Below are positions 16,529-24,997 of a stretch of 64,000 bases of DNA, piece after piece. Positions within the stretch are counted from its first letter, which is position 1. Every line of letters begins with the position of its first letter. Both the position numbers and the translations under genes were made by a program. Under the pieces are notes generated by a model. That model ran no database searches. It had not been told where the DNA came from and was given only the letters and a program-made list of their open reading frames with translations. The stretch comes from Clostridia bacterium (GTDB lineage: Bacteria > Bacillota > Clostridia > Oscillospirales > Acutalibacteraceae), in contig JAFQHU010000008.1 in the NCBI GenBank assembly GCA_017397845.1, forward strand, positions 1 to 64,000, given 5' to 3'.

Positions 16529-17767
16529 ATGAAGAAAAAGTTTTTGTACCTCTTATCGGTTGTGATGCTTGCGGTTATATGCGTTTTCGGCGCAAATGCT
16601 TATGACGGCGACAGACCCTACGATGACACGGATAAATTTCCGCCTGAGTTTTATAAAATTATTAACGGCGTAGTTTATCATAAAAACTATGACAGCGAAG
16701 CCAAAAAGCATTATTATGAAATCGTTGATTATTTTGCTACTGAGGAGCTGGCTAAGAAAGCTACAGAGATAACAAACCTCCTCAGTGAAATTAACGGCAT
16801 TCCAGTTACTGAGCTGAGATTTTATGAAAATAATAATAAAAAGACATATCCAAATATAAAAAAGATTATTCTGCCCGATTCACTTAAGGTTATCGGTGAG
16901 GAAGCATTGTGGAGCTTCGGCGGTATTAAGGAGCTGAAAATCCCTGCATCTGTAGAGAGAATAGAACGTGCCGCATTTGCACGTATGAGTTCACTGGAAA
17001 AAATAACACTGCCTGAAAAGGTGACGTATATCAGTGAAAATTTGTTCAGCGGTTGTGAAAAGCTGAGCAAGGTTGTAATCAAAGGTGATGTTTACGCTGT
17101 CGGTGCAGATGCATTCAGCGGATGTAGCTCTCTTAAAAAGATATCACTTCCTGAGACGGTAAAATCAATAGGTGGCGGTGCATTTGCAGGAAGCGGTCTG
17201 ACGAGCATAACCATTCCTGCTGCGGTGGTGAGAAACAATCGCTTCGGTGATGCGGATGACGGACCTGTGTTCAAAGATTGCAAAAGCCTTGCAAAGGTTG
17301 TGTTTTCTGATGCTGAGACCAAGTATTTCAGAATTAATACGGATGATTTCCGTAACTGCACAGCACTGAAAAAGGTATATCTTCCCAAATCTGCAAAGAA
17401 CGTTTTGATTTCAGAGGATGCTTTCCGCAACTGTAAAAAGCTGACGAAAATATATAACAGCAGTAATATAAAGGAAATAGGAGCTAACGCCTTCCGTGGC
17501 TGTAAGACACTTACGGCCTTTACCGTTTCTTCCAAAATGACCGAAATAGGCAGGACTGCCTTTTACGGTTGCACTAAGCTTAAAAAGGTTACCGTAAACA
17601 GCAAAAAGAAAGCTCCCGTAATTGGCAAAAAGGCATTCGGAAAAACTGCTGCGGGTATCAAATTTGTGACCAAAAACAGCACAGCCGCAAAGAGCTGGAA
17701 ATCTGCACTGAAAAAATCAGGCCTTAAGAAAATGAAGGTCTGCTATGTTAAATATGTAAATGTATAA
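16529..17767 (+). CDS. Secreted BspA-type leucine-rich repeat protein
   Basis: A 412-residue exported protein. The ATG at 16529 follows GAAGGAG; a GTG nine bases upstream is less likely. A signal peptide covers about residues 1-24 and ends in GANAYD. From about residue 105 to 385 there are repeats of about 23 residues of the LRR_5/BspA type (LPDSLKVIGEEALWSF, SLPETVKSIGGGAFAGSG, EIGRTAFYGCTKLKKVTV). BspA-like proteins bind host or bacterial surface molecules, but here no anchor or Fn3 tail is seen, so it may be freely secreted. Confidence 0.85.
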   Translation: MKKKFLYLLSVVMLAVICVFGANAYDGDRPYDDTDKFPPEFYKIINGVVYHKNYDSEAKKHYYEIVDYFATEELAKKATEITNLLSEINGIPVTELRFYENNNKKTYPNIKKIILPDSLKVIGEEALWSFGGIKELKIPASVERIERAAFARMSSLEKITLPEKVTYISENLFSGCEKLSKVVIKGDVYAVGADAFSGCSSLKKISLPETVKSIGGGAFAGSGLTSITIPAAVVRNNRFGDADDGPVFKDCKSLAKVVFSDAETKYFRINTDDFRNCTALKKVYLPKSAKNVLISEDAFRNCKKLTKIYNSSNIKEIGANAFRGCKTLTAFTVSSKMTEIGRTAFYGCTKLKKVTVNSKKKAPVIGKKAFGKTAAGIKFVTKNSTAAKSWKSALKKSGLKKMKVCYVKYVNV

Positions 17768-17780
17768 AATTACGTGAAAC

Positions 17781-17863
17781 GAGATAGCTTTCCGGCTCTC
17801 TTGTTTAACATGGATTTCATAACCGATTCTTATGTTTTTCTTAAGCCGTGTAACTTATTGATT
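17781..17863 (+). repeat. Terminator-flank repeat, copy 2
   Basis: Near-copy of 16385-16467: the terminator-like hairpin (17781-17800), then the AACATGGATTTCATAACCGA segment and its neighbours. The hairpin arms have drifted (GAGATAGC versus GAGAGAGC). Confidence 0.75.
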
Positions 17864-17867
17864 TAGT

Positions 17868-17900
17868 AATCGAAGATTATAAAGTATCATAAACAATAAA
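17868..17900 (+). repeat. Protease-tail repeat, copy 2
   Basis: Copy of 15883-15915, joined directly to the terminator-flank repeat. The junction removes the TATAAT found in the first copy. Confidence 0.75.
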
Positions 17901-17922
17901 CCGCTAACAAAAGGAGAATATT

Positions 17923-18663
17923 ATGAAATTTTGCAAGGGTTTAATTGTATCTGCGTTAATATTTTTTTCTTTTGCCTTTAGATGTACTGCTGCAGACGGT
18001 GATATTGGAGAAATGCTTTTATCAAAGAAATTTCCTGAGGAAATATTGAATTCTATCAGCGATACTGCAACAGAAAAGCTGTTTTCGTCTGTTGGCAGTT
18101 ATGAAATAGCAGATATCATTGCAGAAACTAAGTATTTTCCGGAAAATATTGCTGAAAATGCAGATTTAGAAGTTAAAACCGTTTCAGTAAAGCTGAAAAA
18201 TAAACAGAACAGTATTTATATGGGTGAAACCGTATGTGTATATTGGGAGTGGTTGGACAACAAGCCAAAAATCAGAGAAGAAGATTACTTATATTTAAAA
18301 TGGAGTGATAACAGGCTAAATTATGAAACGGGTTCTTTTTATGCAGAAGATTATTCGAGAAAGAATACACAGGATAACCAAACGGTAAGAAATACATACA
18401 ATACATTGGCTGAAGCTAAACAGAACAGTATAGGACACTGGATTGATTTGTATGAAAAAGAAAACTGTGTGGGCGGTGTTATGATTTTACGACTTATACC
18501 GGAATCATTTGAACTCACTGACAGCAAAAATATTATAAAATGTGAGTATACACATTATATAACAACATTACCTACTATAATAATTTGTGTTTTTGTTTTT
18601 TTATTCGTTTGTATACTCTTCATTGTCATAAAGAAAAAGCTACTCATTTCGAGAAAAAACTGA
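17923..18663 (+). CDS. Exported single-pass membrane protein of unknown function
   Basis: A 246-residue protein with a signal peptide (about residues 1-24) and an external domain of about 180 residues. One C-terminal membrane helix follows (about 215-237) with a Lys/Arg-rich cytoplasmic end. The N-terminal DGDIGEMLLSKKFPEEILNS region and the mention of YMGETVCVYWEWLDNKP do not match a family I recognise. AAAAGGAG precedes the ATG. It sits inside the duplicated patch, between a copy of the protease tail and a copy of the Ig-gene tail. It therefore occupies the place of the first half of the Ig-like gene. Confidence 0.55.
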   Translation: MKFCKGLIVSALIFFSFAFRCTAADGDIGEMLLSKKFPEEILNSISDTATEKLFSSVGSYEIADIIAETKYFPENIAENADLEVKTVSVKLKNKQNSIYMGETVCVYWEWLDNKPKIREEDYLYLKWSDNRLNYETGSFYAEDYSRKNTQDNQTVRNTYNTLAEAKQNSIGHWIDLYEKENCVGGVMILRLIPESFELTDSKNIIKCEYTHYITTLPTIIICVFVFLFVCILFIVIKKKLLISRKN

Positions 18664-18733
18664 TAAAAAGATATTGCAACGACTGCAATAAGTACATCAC
18701 AATGAAATATGCCCAACATATTATCACGTCAGC

Positions 18734-18952
18734 TCAATTGAACAGAATGTAAACGGTGAATGGAAGCAAACAGGATATCTCAGCAGTGTACCTGAGGTGG
18801 CTATGGTTCTTTATCCTTTGGATAAAATCGAGCATACCGTATATCTCGAATCTTTCGGTATCCTTTCCCTTTCATCGGGGGAATACCGTTTGGTGATACC
18901 TTATTCTGCTGACGGAAACAGAACAGCATATGCTTATTTTACCGTAGCATAA
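18734..18952 (+). pseudogene. 5'-truncated copy of the Ig-like gene
   Basis: The last 69 codons and stop of the Ig-like gene at 15938 are repeated here with few changes (for example CTC to GCTC at the edge and a Cys-to-Tyr change). The frame stays open to the stop, but the signal peptide and first third are missing and no start or ribosome binding site is seen. It is a duplication remnant. Confidence 0.8.
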
Positions 18953-19018
18953 TTAAAACCTTATATAACATAATTGATTATAATTCATAACGAGAGAGCT
19001 TGCCGGCTCTCTTGTTTT
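18734..19018 (+). repeat. Ig-gene 3' half plus terminator, copy 2
   Basis: Second copy of 16137-16411, including the terminator hairpin at 18992-19011 with a longer T-run. It acts as terminator for the membrane-protein gene at 17923. Confidence 0.8.
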
Positions 19019-19052
19019 TTGTAATTTTTTTGTATATTTTGTATGTTTTTGG

Positions 19053-19081
19053 TTGAAATTATCAAGTAATAGTGGTATACT
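19053..19081 (+). promoter_or_regulatory. Promoter of the DUF3048 lipoprotein gene
   Basis: TTGAAA (19053-19058), 17 bases, TATACT (19076-19081). It lies just upstream of the chosen ATG at 19117 and rules out more upstream starts. Confidence 0.75.
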
Positions 19082-19116
19082 ATGTGAAAATAAGCAGTTT
19101 AAAGGAGAAAGAGAAA

Positions 19117-20241
19117 ATGAAAAATAAAACTGTCTTAAAAAGAACCGTAGCACTTTTACTTGCCGTGGTTATGCTTTTCGGTCTGACTGCCTGCGGCGGA
19201 AAAGACGAAGAAGAAACCACAGAGCCCACCACCGCAGCAGTCACAACCACAGAGCCCGCCGCGGATACAACCAAAATCAACAAGCTTACGGGTCTTGCCA
19301 CACTTAGTAAGGCCGCTTACGGCAAACGTCCCGTGGCCATTATGATAAACAATGTACGTGCCGCTTTGCCTCAGTACGGTATCAGCAAGGCTGACCTTAT
19401 GTTTGAGGTTATAGTAGAGGGCGGTATCACACGTATGATGGCTGTTTTCGGTGATTATACAAAGGTGCCTAACGTTTGCTCTGTAAGATCCTGCCGTTAT
19501 TATTTCCCGATTCTTGCTTACGGTCTGGATGCGGTTTACATCTGCTTCGGCAGTAACAAAACCTTCGGCACACCCACTCTGAAAAGACTCGGCATTGACT
19601 ATTTTGACGGTGCGGCAAATTACATCACCGACCTTTTCGGCAGAGATGCGGCAAGACTTAAAAAATACAGCAGTGAGCATACCGCTTATGTAAAGGGTGA
19701 AAATATACCCAGGGTTCTTGAAAGCAAAAAAATCAGAACGGATTACAGCAAAGGCAAAAATGTTCCTATCTTTAATTTCCGAGAGGAAGGCAAGGCTGTG
19801 GCTGTCGGTGACACAAACTGCGATAAGGTAAGACTCAACTTCTCACCCTCATATTTCAGCACCTTTACCTATGACACGGAAAAAAAGGTATATCTCAAAC
19901 AGCATAACGGCTCCGTTCATAAGGACAGCGTTTCGGGCGAACAGCTTAATTATACGAACGTATTCGTTCTCGAAACCAAGGTAACACCCCACAGCGATAA
20001 TTATCTTATGAAAGTCGAGCTCAAGGGCGGTAACGGCTATTACATCTCCATGGGTAAAAGTCAGAAAATCACATGGACAAAGGCGGCGGAGGGTGACACC
20101 ATTCAGGTCTTTGACAGCACAGGTGCTCCCTTACAGGTTAACCCCGGTCAAAGCTATATCGGCATCATCGCTCCGAATTCCACCAAAATTACGGGACAGA
20201 ACCCTGAAACCACAGCTGCTCCCACCACAGCGGCGAAATAA
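19117..20241 (+). CDS. DUF3048 lipoprotein (YerB-like)
   Basis: A 374-residue surface lipoprotein. The signal ends in the lipobox LTACGG near residue 26, then a Thr/Glu-rich linker (about 30-50) precedes the DUF3048 domains. Typical stretches are RPVAIMINNVRAALPQYGIS, ADLMFEVIVEGGITRMMAVF, VRSCRYYFPILAYGLDAVYI and a C-terminal part with YISMGKSQKITWTK. YerB of Bacillus belongs to this family; its function is unknown. AAAGGAG precedes the ATG. Monocistronic, with its own promoter and terminator. Confidence 0.85.
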   Translation: MKNKTVLKRTVALLLAVVMLFGLTACGGKDEEETTEPTTAAVTTTEPAADTTKINKLTGLATLSKAAYGKRPVAIMINNVRAALPQYGISKADLMFEVIVEGGITRMMAVFGDYTKVPNVCSVRSCRYYFPILAYGLDAVYICFGSNKTFGTPTLKRLGIDYFDGAANYITDLFGRDAARLKKYSSEHTAYVKGENIPRVLESKKIRTDYSKGKNVPIFNFREEGKAVAVGDTNCDKVRLNFSPSYFSTFTYDTEKKVYLKQHNGSVHKDSVSGEQLNYTNVFVLETKVTPHSDNYLMKVELKGGNGYYISMGKSQKITWTKAAEGDTIQVFDSTGAPLQVNPGQSYIGIIAPNSTKITGQNPETTAAPTTAAK

Positions 20242-20255
20242 GAGTATATAACCGA

Positions 20256-20290
20256 AAGAACCATTGTCATTTTTACAGTGGTTCTTTTCT
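20256..20290 (+). terminator. Terminator of the DUF3048 gene
   Basis: AAGAACCA.TG pairs with CAGTGGTTCTT (20256-20286), followed by TTTCT. Confidence 0.7.
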
Positions 20291-20303
20291 GTGTTTAAAA
20301 CTC

Positions 20304-20332
20304 TTGCCAAAAACTGCATTTTATGCTAAAAT
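20304..20332 (+). promoter_or_regulatory. Promoter of lepA
   Basis: TTGCCA (20304-20309), 17 bases, TAAAAT (20327-20332), with a TG just before the -10. Confidence 0.6.
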
Positions 20333-20371
20333 ACATAATTATAATAATTTTACCCCGTAAGAGGTGATACT

Positions 20372-22189
20372 TTGGCAGCAAAAAAAGAAAACATCAGAAA
20401 TTTCTCTATCATAGCCCATATTGACCACGGTAAAAGCACTCTTGCCGACAGACTTTTGGAAATAACGGACTCTGTGGCAAAAAGAGATATGTCCGCTCAG
20501 ATATTGGACGATATGGATTTGGAAAGAGAAAGAGGAATTACCATAAAAGCACACGCCGTAAAGCTTAATTACAAAGCTAAGGACGGCGAAGAGTACGAGC
20601 TTAATCTGATCGACACACCGGGACATGTTGACTTTAACTATGAGGTTTCACGTTCTCTTGCCGCCTGTGAGGGTGCGGTGCTTATCATCGACGCTTCCCA
20701 GGGCATAGAGGCGCAAACCCTCGCCAATACCTATCTTGCTCTCGACCATGATCTGGAGCTTGTTCCCGTAATCAATAAAATCGACCTTCCCGCTGCCGAG
20801 CCGGACAGAGTTGCCGCCGAGGTGGAGGAGGTTATCGGTCTGGACTGTATGGGTGCGCCCAGAGTTTCGGCTAAAACGGGCGAAAATGTGGCAGAGGTGC
20901 TGGAAAGAATAGTTTCCGACATTCCCGCTCCCTCGGACTGTGACGATAAAGCTCCCCTTAAGGCTCTTATCTTCGATTCCGTTTACGATAATTATAAAGG
21001 TGTTATAGTTTATGTCCGTGTTATGCAGGGAACTCTCAAAGCAGGTGAGACCATGCGTATGATGGCCACGGGTGCAGAGTTTAATGTGGTAGAGGTCGGT
21101 TATATGCGTGCCACAGGACTTGAGCCCTGTAAGGAGCTTTCATCGGGTGAGGTCGGCTATATCACCGCTTCCATAAAAACTGTGCGTGATGCGAAGGTGG
21201 GCGACACGGTAACCAAGGTGCAGAATTCGGCAAAAGAACCCCTCCCCGGCTACAGAAAGGTTAATCCGATGGTTTACTGCGGTGTTTATCCCGCTGACGG
21301 TGCAGATTACGAAGCACTCCGTGACGCACTGGAAAAATTGCAGCTCAATGACGCTTCTCTTTCTTATGAGCCTGAAACATCGGGTGCACTCGGCTTCGGT
21401 TTCCGTTGCGGCTTCCTCGGTCTTTTACATTTGGAAATCATCCAGGAAAGATTGGAAAGAGAGTATAATCTTGACCTTGTGACTACTGTTCCCTCCGTTG
21501 TGTATAAAATTCATCTTACCGACGGCAGTGTGGTGGAAATCGATAATCCTACCCATTATCCCGAACAGGCATCCATCGACTTTTGCGAAGAGCCGATTAC
21601 CAATGCTCATATTTATTCTCCCGCTGATTATGTAGGTGCCATTATGGACCTTTGTCAGGACAGACGCGGTGTTTTCAAGGATATGAAATATATCACGCCC
21701 GACCGTGTGGATATTCATTATGAGCTTCCTCTCAACGAAATTATTTACGATTTCTTTGATGCACTTAAATCGAGAACGAGGGGTTATGCTTCCTTTGACT
21801 ATGAGATTTTCGAATACAGACGTTCCTCTCTTCAGAAGGTTGATGTGCTTCTAAACGGTGACATCATAGATGCTCTTTCATTCATTATCCATTCGGAAAA
21901 GGCCATGTCCCGTGCACGTAAGATAGCCGAAAAGCTTAAAGAGCATATTCCGAGACAAATGTTCGAAATTCCCATCCAGGTTGCCATCGGCAGCAAGGTC
22001 ATAGCCCGTGAAACAGTCAAAGCTATGAGAAAGGACGTTTTGGCCAAATGCTACGGCGGTGACATCACACGAAAGAAAAAGCTTCTCGAAAAACAGAAGG
22101 AAGGCAAAAAACGTATGCGTCAGTTCGGTACTGTCGAGGTGCCTCAGGAGGCCTTTATGGCAGTTCTCAAGCTGGACGATAACGGATAA
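20372..22189 (+). CDS. lepA: Elongation factor 4 (LepA)
   Basis: A 605-residue translational GTPase that acts on the ribosome and is linked to 30S assembly and back-translocation. It has the P-loop AHIDHGKST (about residues 15-23), [19 protein letters not shown], and domains II, III and V as in EF-G. The LepA-specific C-terminal domain has [22 protein letters not shown] and [16 protein letters not shown]. The start is TTG with GAGGTGAT upstream. The radical SAM gene begins five bases after its stop, as in many Firmicutes. Confidence 0.97.
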   Translation: MAAKKENIRNFSIIAHIDHGKSTLADRLLEITDSVAKRDMSAQILDDMDLERERGITIKAHAVKLNYKAKDGEEYELNLIDTPGHVDFNYEVSRSLAACEGAVLIIDASQGIEAQTLANTYLALDHDLELVPVINKIDLPAAEPDRVAAEVEEVIGLDCMGAPRVSAKTGENVAEVLERIVSDIPAPSDCDDKAPLKALIFDSVYDNYKGVIVYVRVMQGTLKAGETMRMMATGAEFNVVEVGYMRATGLEPCKELSSGEVGYITASIKTVRDAKVGDTVTKVQNSAKEPLPGYRKVNPMVYCGVYPADGADYEALRDALEKLQLNDASLSYEPETSGALGFGFRCGFLGLLHLEIIQERLEREYNLDLVTTVPSVVYKIHLTDGSVVEIDNPTHYPEQASIDFCEEPITNAHIYSPADYVGAIMDLCQDRRGVFKDMKYITPDRVDIHYELPLNEIIYDFFDALKSRTRGYASFDYEIFEYRRSSLQKVDVLLNGDIIDALSFIIHSEKAMSRARKIAEKLKEHIPRQMFEIPIQVAIGSKVIARETVKAMRKDVLAKCYGGDITRKKKLLEKQKEGKKRMRQFGTVEVPQEAFMAVLKLDDNG

Positions 22190-22193
22190 CAGT

Positions 22194-23285
22194 ATGACAG
22201 GAATATACATTCACATTCCCTTTTGCATGAGTAAATGTCCTTACTGTGATTTCTATTCCTTTAAAGGTGACGAAAAACAAAAGGACAGCTATCTTCAAGC
22301 TGTCCTTTTATCTTTGGACGGCTATGCCGACAGAGAAATGAAGGTGGATACTCTCTATTTCGGCGGAGGAACTCCTTCGGTTTTCGGCTCAGAGAGAATA
22401 GAAAAAATAATAAGGCACATAAGGGAAAGCTTTGATTTACGGGAAAATGCCGAAATAACTGTGGAGTGCAATCCATCTTCCGCCGATGAGGCTTTTGTCC
22501 GCGGAGTGAAAAAAGCGGGAGTTAACCGTGTATCTATGGGTATGCAGTCGGCGGTGGACCGTGAAAGGAAAATACTCGGCAGGCACTCCGGCAGAGAGGA
22601 GACAGAACGAGCGGTTGCTCTCTTTAAAAAAGAGGGCATAGATAATATCTCTCTTGACCTTATGCTCGGTGTACCCTTTCAGACGACGGAAAGCTTAGAT
22701 GAAAGTATAGATTTTATCCTTTCTCAGGGCGTGAAGCACATCAGCGCCTATTTGCTTAAAATAGAAAAAGGTACACCCTTTGAAAGGGATGAAAAAAATC
22801 TTTCCCTTCCCGATGAGGATGCCGTGGCGGATATGTATTTGCACACCTCGGAAAGATTAAAAAAAGAAGGCTATATCCATTACGAGATTTCTAATTTTGC
22901 TCTACCCGGTTTTCACAGCAGACATAACACACGGTATTGGCGGTGCGAGGATTATATCGGCATAGGCCCCTCAGCTCACTCCTGCTTCAAAGGAAAACGG
23001 TTTTATTATTCCCGCTCCTTTGAGGATTTTCTTTCGGGAAAAGAGCCGATATATGACGGTGAAGGCGGAGACGAAGAGGAATACATAATGCTTTCTCTCA
23101 GACTCGGAGAGGGTCTTGACGGAAAAAAATTCAGAGAAAAATACGGCAGGGATTTGAATAAAGCTGTTTTTGAAAAAGCGGGGAAATATGAGAAAGCAGG
23201 CTTGCTTGAAATTAAAGGTGAGAGGATTGCTCTTACTGCTGAGGGCTTTTTGCTTTCGAATACCATAATATCGGATTTATTATGA
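22194..23285 (+). CDS. hemW: HemW-like radical SAM protein
   Basis: A 363-residue protein of the HemN/HemW family. The [4Fe-4S] motif is CMSKCPYC (about residues 10-17), followed by YFGGGTPS and VECNPSS, and a C-terminal HemN-type domain (ALPGFHSRHNTRYW). HemW is a heme chaperone, not the coproporphyrinogen oxidase it is often named after. An ATG four bases after the lepA stop is used; longer upstream extensions would lie inside lepA. The lepA-hemW pairing is common in Firmicutes. Confidence 0.9.
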   Translation: MTGIYIHIPFCMSKCPYCDFYSFKGDEKQKDSYLQAVLLSLDGYADREMKVDTLYFGGGTPSVFGSERIEKIIRHIRESFDLRENAEITVECNPSSADEAFVRGVKKAGVNRVSMGMQSAVDRERKILGRHSGREETERAVALFKKEGIDNISLDLMLGVPFQTTESLDESIDFILSQGVKHISAYLLKIEKGTPFERDEKNLSLPDEDAVADMYLHTSERLKKEGYIHYEISNFALPGFHSRHNTRYWRCEDYIGIGPSAHSCFKGKRFYYSRSFEDFLSGKEPIYDGEGGDEEEYIMLSLRLGEGLDGKKFREKYGRDLNKAVFEKAGKYEKAGLLEIKGERIALTAEGFLLSNTIISDLL

Positions 23286-23286
23286 C

Positions 23287-23376
23287 GGAATACAGGGGAC
23301 GTTTTATGTATTCCGGATCATCAGATGCAGAGTTTTATTAAATACTGAACACACATAACCGTCCCCGTGTGTTTTT
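23287..23376 (+). promoter_or_regulatory. Alternative-hairpin region before the patatin gene
   Basis: GGAATACA (23287-23294) pairs with TGTATTCC (23307-23314), and ACACAC (23349-23354) with GTGTGT (23367-23372) before a TTTTT run, which is terminator-like. GGGGACG (23295-23301) is also fully complementary to CGTCCCC (23360-23366), which would exclude both hairpins. This could be an attenuator or two coincident terminators after hemW. Confidence 0.4.
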
Positions 23377-23394
23377 GATTGAGGCGGTGTAGCT

Positions 23395-24522
23395 ATGATT
23401 TTTAAAAAGTACGGTCTTGTGCTTGCGGGCGGAGGCGGTAAAGGTGCCTATCAGATAGGTGCCTGGAAGGCACTCAGAGAAATGCGCATATCCTTTGACG
23501 CCATAGCCGGTGTTTCTATCGGCTCCATAAACGGTGCACTTATTGCGGCGGGGGATATGAATAAAGCCATAGAATTCTGGCATAACGTGTCTGTAGAAAA
23601 GGGAATAAGAATCGAAAATGAGCTGGTTGACCCGGAAAATCTTTTCAGTAAAAAGAATTGGAGTATTCTTTTTAAGGAATTTCTGAAAAACGGCGGCTTT
23701 GACGCTTCTCCGGCCGCAGATTATCTTAAAGCCTATGTGGACGAGGATAAGGTAAGAAAAAAGAAAATTCCTTTAGGTATCGTAACGGTGCATCTTTCGC
23801 AAAGTGCCACACCTTTGGAAATTTTCGTCGAGGATATTCCTCAGGGCGAGCTCGTTGATTATCTTTTGGCTTCGTCAAATATACCTCTTGCCACAAATAT
23901 AGGTCCGGAGGGTGAAAAGTTTTTAGACGGCGGTGTTTATGATAATACTCCCGTAATGACTCTGAAAAAGCGCGGCTGCAACAAGCTTATTGTTATCGAT
24001 ATTTCAAACATAAAGGGAGTTGCCCATAATCTTAATTTCAATAATTCTCAGGTGGTTTATATCCGTCCTTATGACCTTGAGGATCTGGGTCCCTCCTTTG
24101 ATTTCAGCGGTCCCATGATTGACAGAAGAATTCAGTTGGGTTATCTCGATACGAGAAAGGCATTCGGACACCTGTCGGGGAATATTTACTATTTCACCCC
24201 CGACGTTTTTGAACAGATGATACAGCAATACGGAGCGAACGCCATTTATGAGCTCGAAGAGTTGGCACACAAATTAAAGGTGGAAAAAATCTGTATTTAC
24301 GGTAAGGATGAATTTATCTCCGCAACCAAAACCGCTTTGGAAAATGCGAAAGCGGAGGAGACGGAAAAGACACAGGAGAGCTCCGAAGAGAAAACAGCTG
24401 AAGGCACCTTTGATTGGAAGGATATAAAGGAAAAATGGAATCAGCTGAGAGGAAGAAGCCAAAGAAAGGATTTGGAGGAATATGCCGAGGCGATAGCGGT
24501 TCTTGATTCGGTGGTAATGTAA
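23395..24522 (+). CDS. Patatin-like phospholipase
   Basis: A 375-residue cytosolic or peripheral lipid acyl hydrolase. The oxyanion GGGGKGAYQIG (about residues 10-20), the nucleophile GVSIGSING (Ser about 41) and the catalytic Asp motif DGGVYDNTP (about residue 180) give the full Ser-Asp dyad. The C-terminal 80 residues are charged and poorly conserved, with a coiled-coil-like Glu/Lys-rich stretch. The catalytic part resembles RssA-type bacterial patatins of unknown substrate. GGCGGTG precedes the ATG. It is followed by the Trp T-box promoter, so it is its own unit. Confidence 0.88.
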   Translation: MIFKKYGLVLAGGGGKGAYQIGAWKALREMRISFDAIAGVSIGSINGALIAAGDMNKAIEFWHNVSVEKGIRIENELVDPENLFSKKNWSILFKEFLKNGGFDASPAADYLKAYVDEDKVRKKKIPLGIVTVHLSQSATPLEIFVEDIPQGELVDYLLASSNIPLATNIGPEGEKFLDGGVYDNTPVMTLKKRGCNKLIVIDISNIKGVAHNLNFNNSQVVYIRPYDLEDLGPSFDFSGPMIDRRIQLGYLDTRKAFGHLSGNIYYFTPDVFEQMIQQYGANAIYELEELAHKLKVEKICIYGKDEFISATKTALENAKAEETEKTQESSEEKTAEGTFDWKDIKEKWNQLRGRSQRKDLEEYAEAIAVLDSVVM

Positions 24523-24554
24523 AATTTTACCTGACGGAAAATTTCCTTAAACTC

Positions 24555-24583
24555 TTGACAAAAGAGAAAAACTGATATATCAT
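24555..24583 (+). promoter_or_regulatory. Promoter of the Trp T-box-trpB unit
   Basis: TTGACA (24555-24560), 17 bases, TATCAT (24578-24583), just upstream of the T-box leader. Confidence 0.8.
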
Positions 24584-24599
24584 TTTTACATGATATCTT

Positions 24600-24826
24600 A
24601 AACCGATGAACGAGAGTAGTAACATTATCGGAAACTTACAGAGAGTTACGGACGGTGGAAAGTAACAGCGGAAGATGGTGCGAATGGACTCGTGAGGGCG
24701 GCTCCGAAAAATGCAGTAGGTGCCGACGGGAACTCTGCCGTTATATTGAGAGCGTATGTCAGTACGTGAAAACCATTGAGGTGGCAACAGACTTCTGTTC
24801 CTTTGTGGAGCAGAAGTTTTTTATTT
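24600..24826 (+). promoter_or_regulatory. T-box riboswitch, tryptophan-specific
   Basis: A T-box leader that senses uncharged tRNA. Stem I elements are seen from 24608 (GAACGAGAGTAGTAA, CAGAGAG, GGTGGAAAG). The predicted specifier is TGG (Trp) at 24676-24678 in AAGATGGTGCGAATGG. The T-box antiterminator core GAGGTGGCAAC is at 24778-24787. Its variable base C (TGGC, 24782-24785) pairs with discriminator G73, as bacterial tRNA-Trp has. A terminator of ACTTCTGTTC/GAGCAGAAGT (24791-24817) plus T-run follows. The downstream gene trpB fits the specifier. Confidence 0.9.
24791..24826 (+). terminator. Regulated terminator of the Trp T-box
   Basis: ACTTCTGTTC (24791-24800) pairs with GAGCAGAAGT (24808-24817), followed by a run of six T and a further T-rich tail. 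Confidence 0.85.
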
Positions 24827-24842
24827 TAAGGAAGTGTTATTT

Positions 24843-24878
24843 ATGTATTATTCAGGTATTCGATGGCGTAGGTTATAA
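24843..24878 (+). CDS. Possible 11-residue leader peptide with a Trp codon
   Basis: ATG TAT TAT TCA GGT ATT CGA TGG CGT AGG TTA TAA lies between the T-box terminator and trpB. An AAGGAAG is seven bases upstream. It encodes MYYSGIRWRRL. It is followed by two hairpins (24889-24915 and about 24949-24975) before the trpB ribosome binding site. A translated attenuator is possible; chance is also possible, as only one Trp codon is present. Confidence 0.3.
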   Translation: MYYSGIRWRRL

Positions 24879-24997
24879 TCAAATTGATTGCAGAGGACAG
24901 TTTTGACTGTTCCGCAGATACCGTATGTAAAACAGTAAACTAAAAACAGCCACGGAGCGGTAAAAACGTTTTCCGCGGTGAAAAAGGAGAATTTCAA

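Noticed and set aside
22059-22193. Longer HemW start inside lepA
   Set aside because: The extension is the lepA C-terminus in another frame, and the ATG at 22194 starts just before the radical SAM motif.
24889-24975. Second T-box between the terminator and trpB
   Set aside because: No GGTGG core or Stem I motifs; only two local hairpins.
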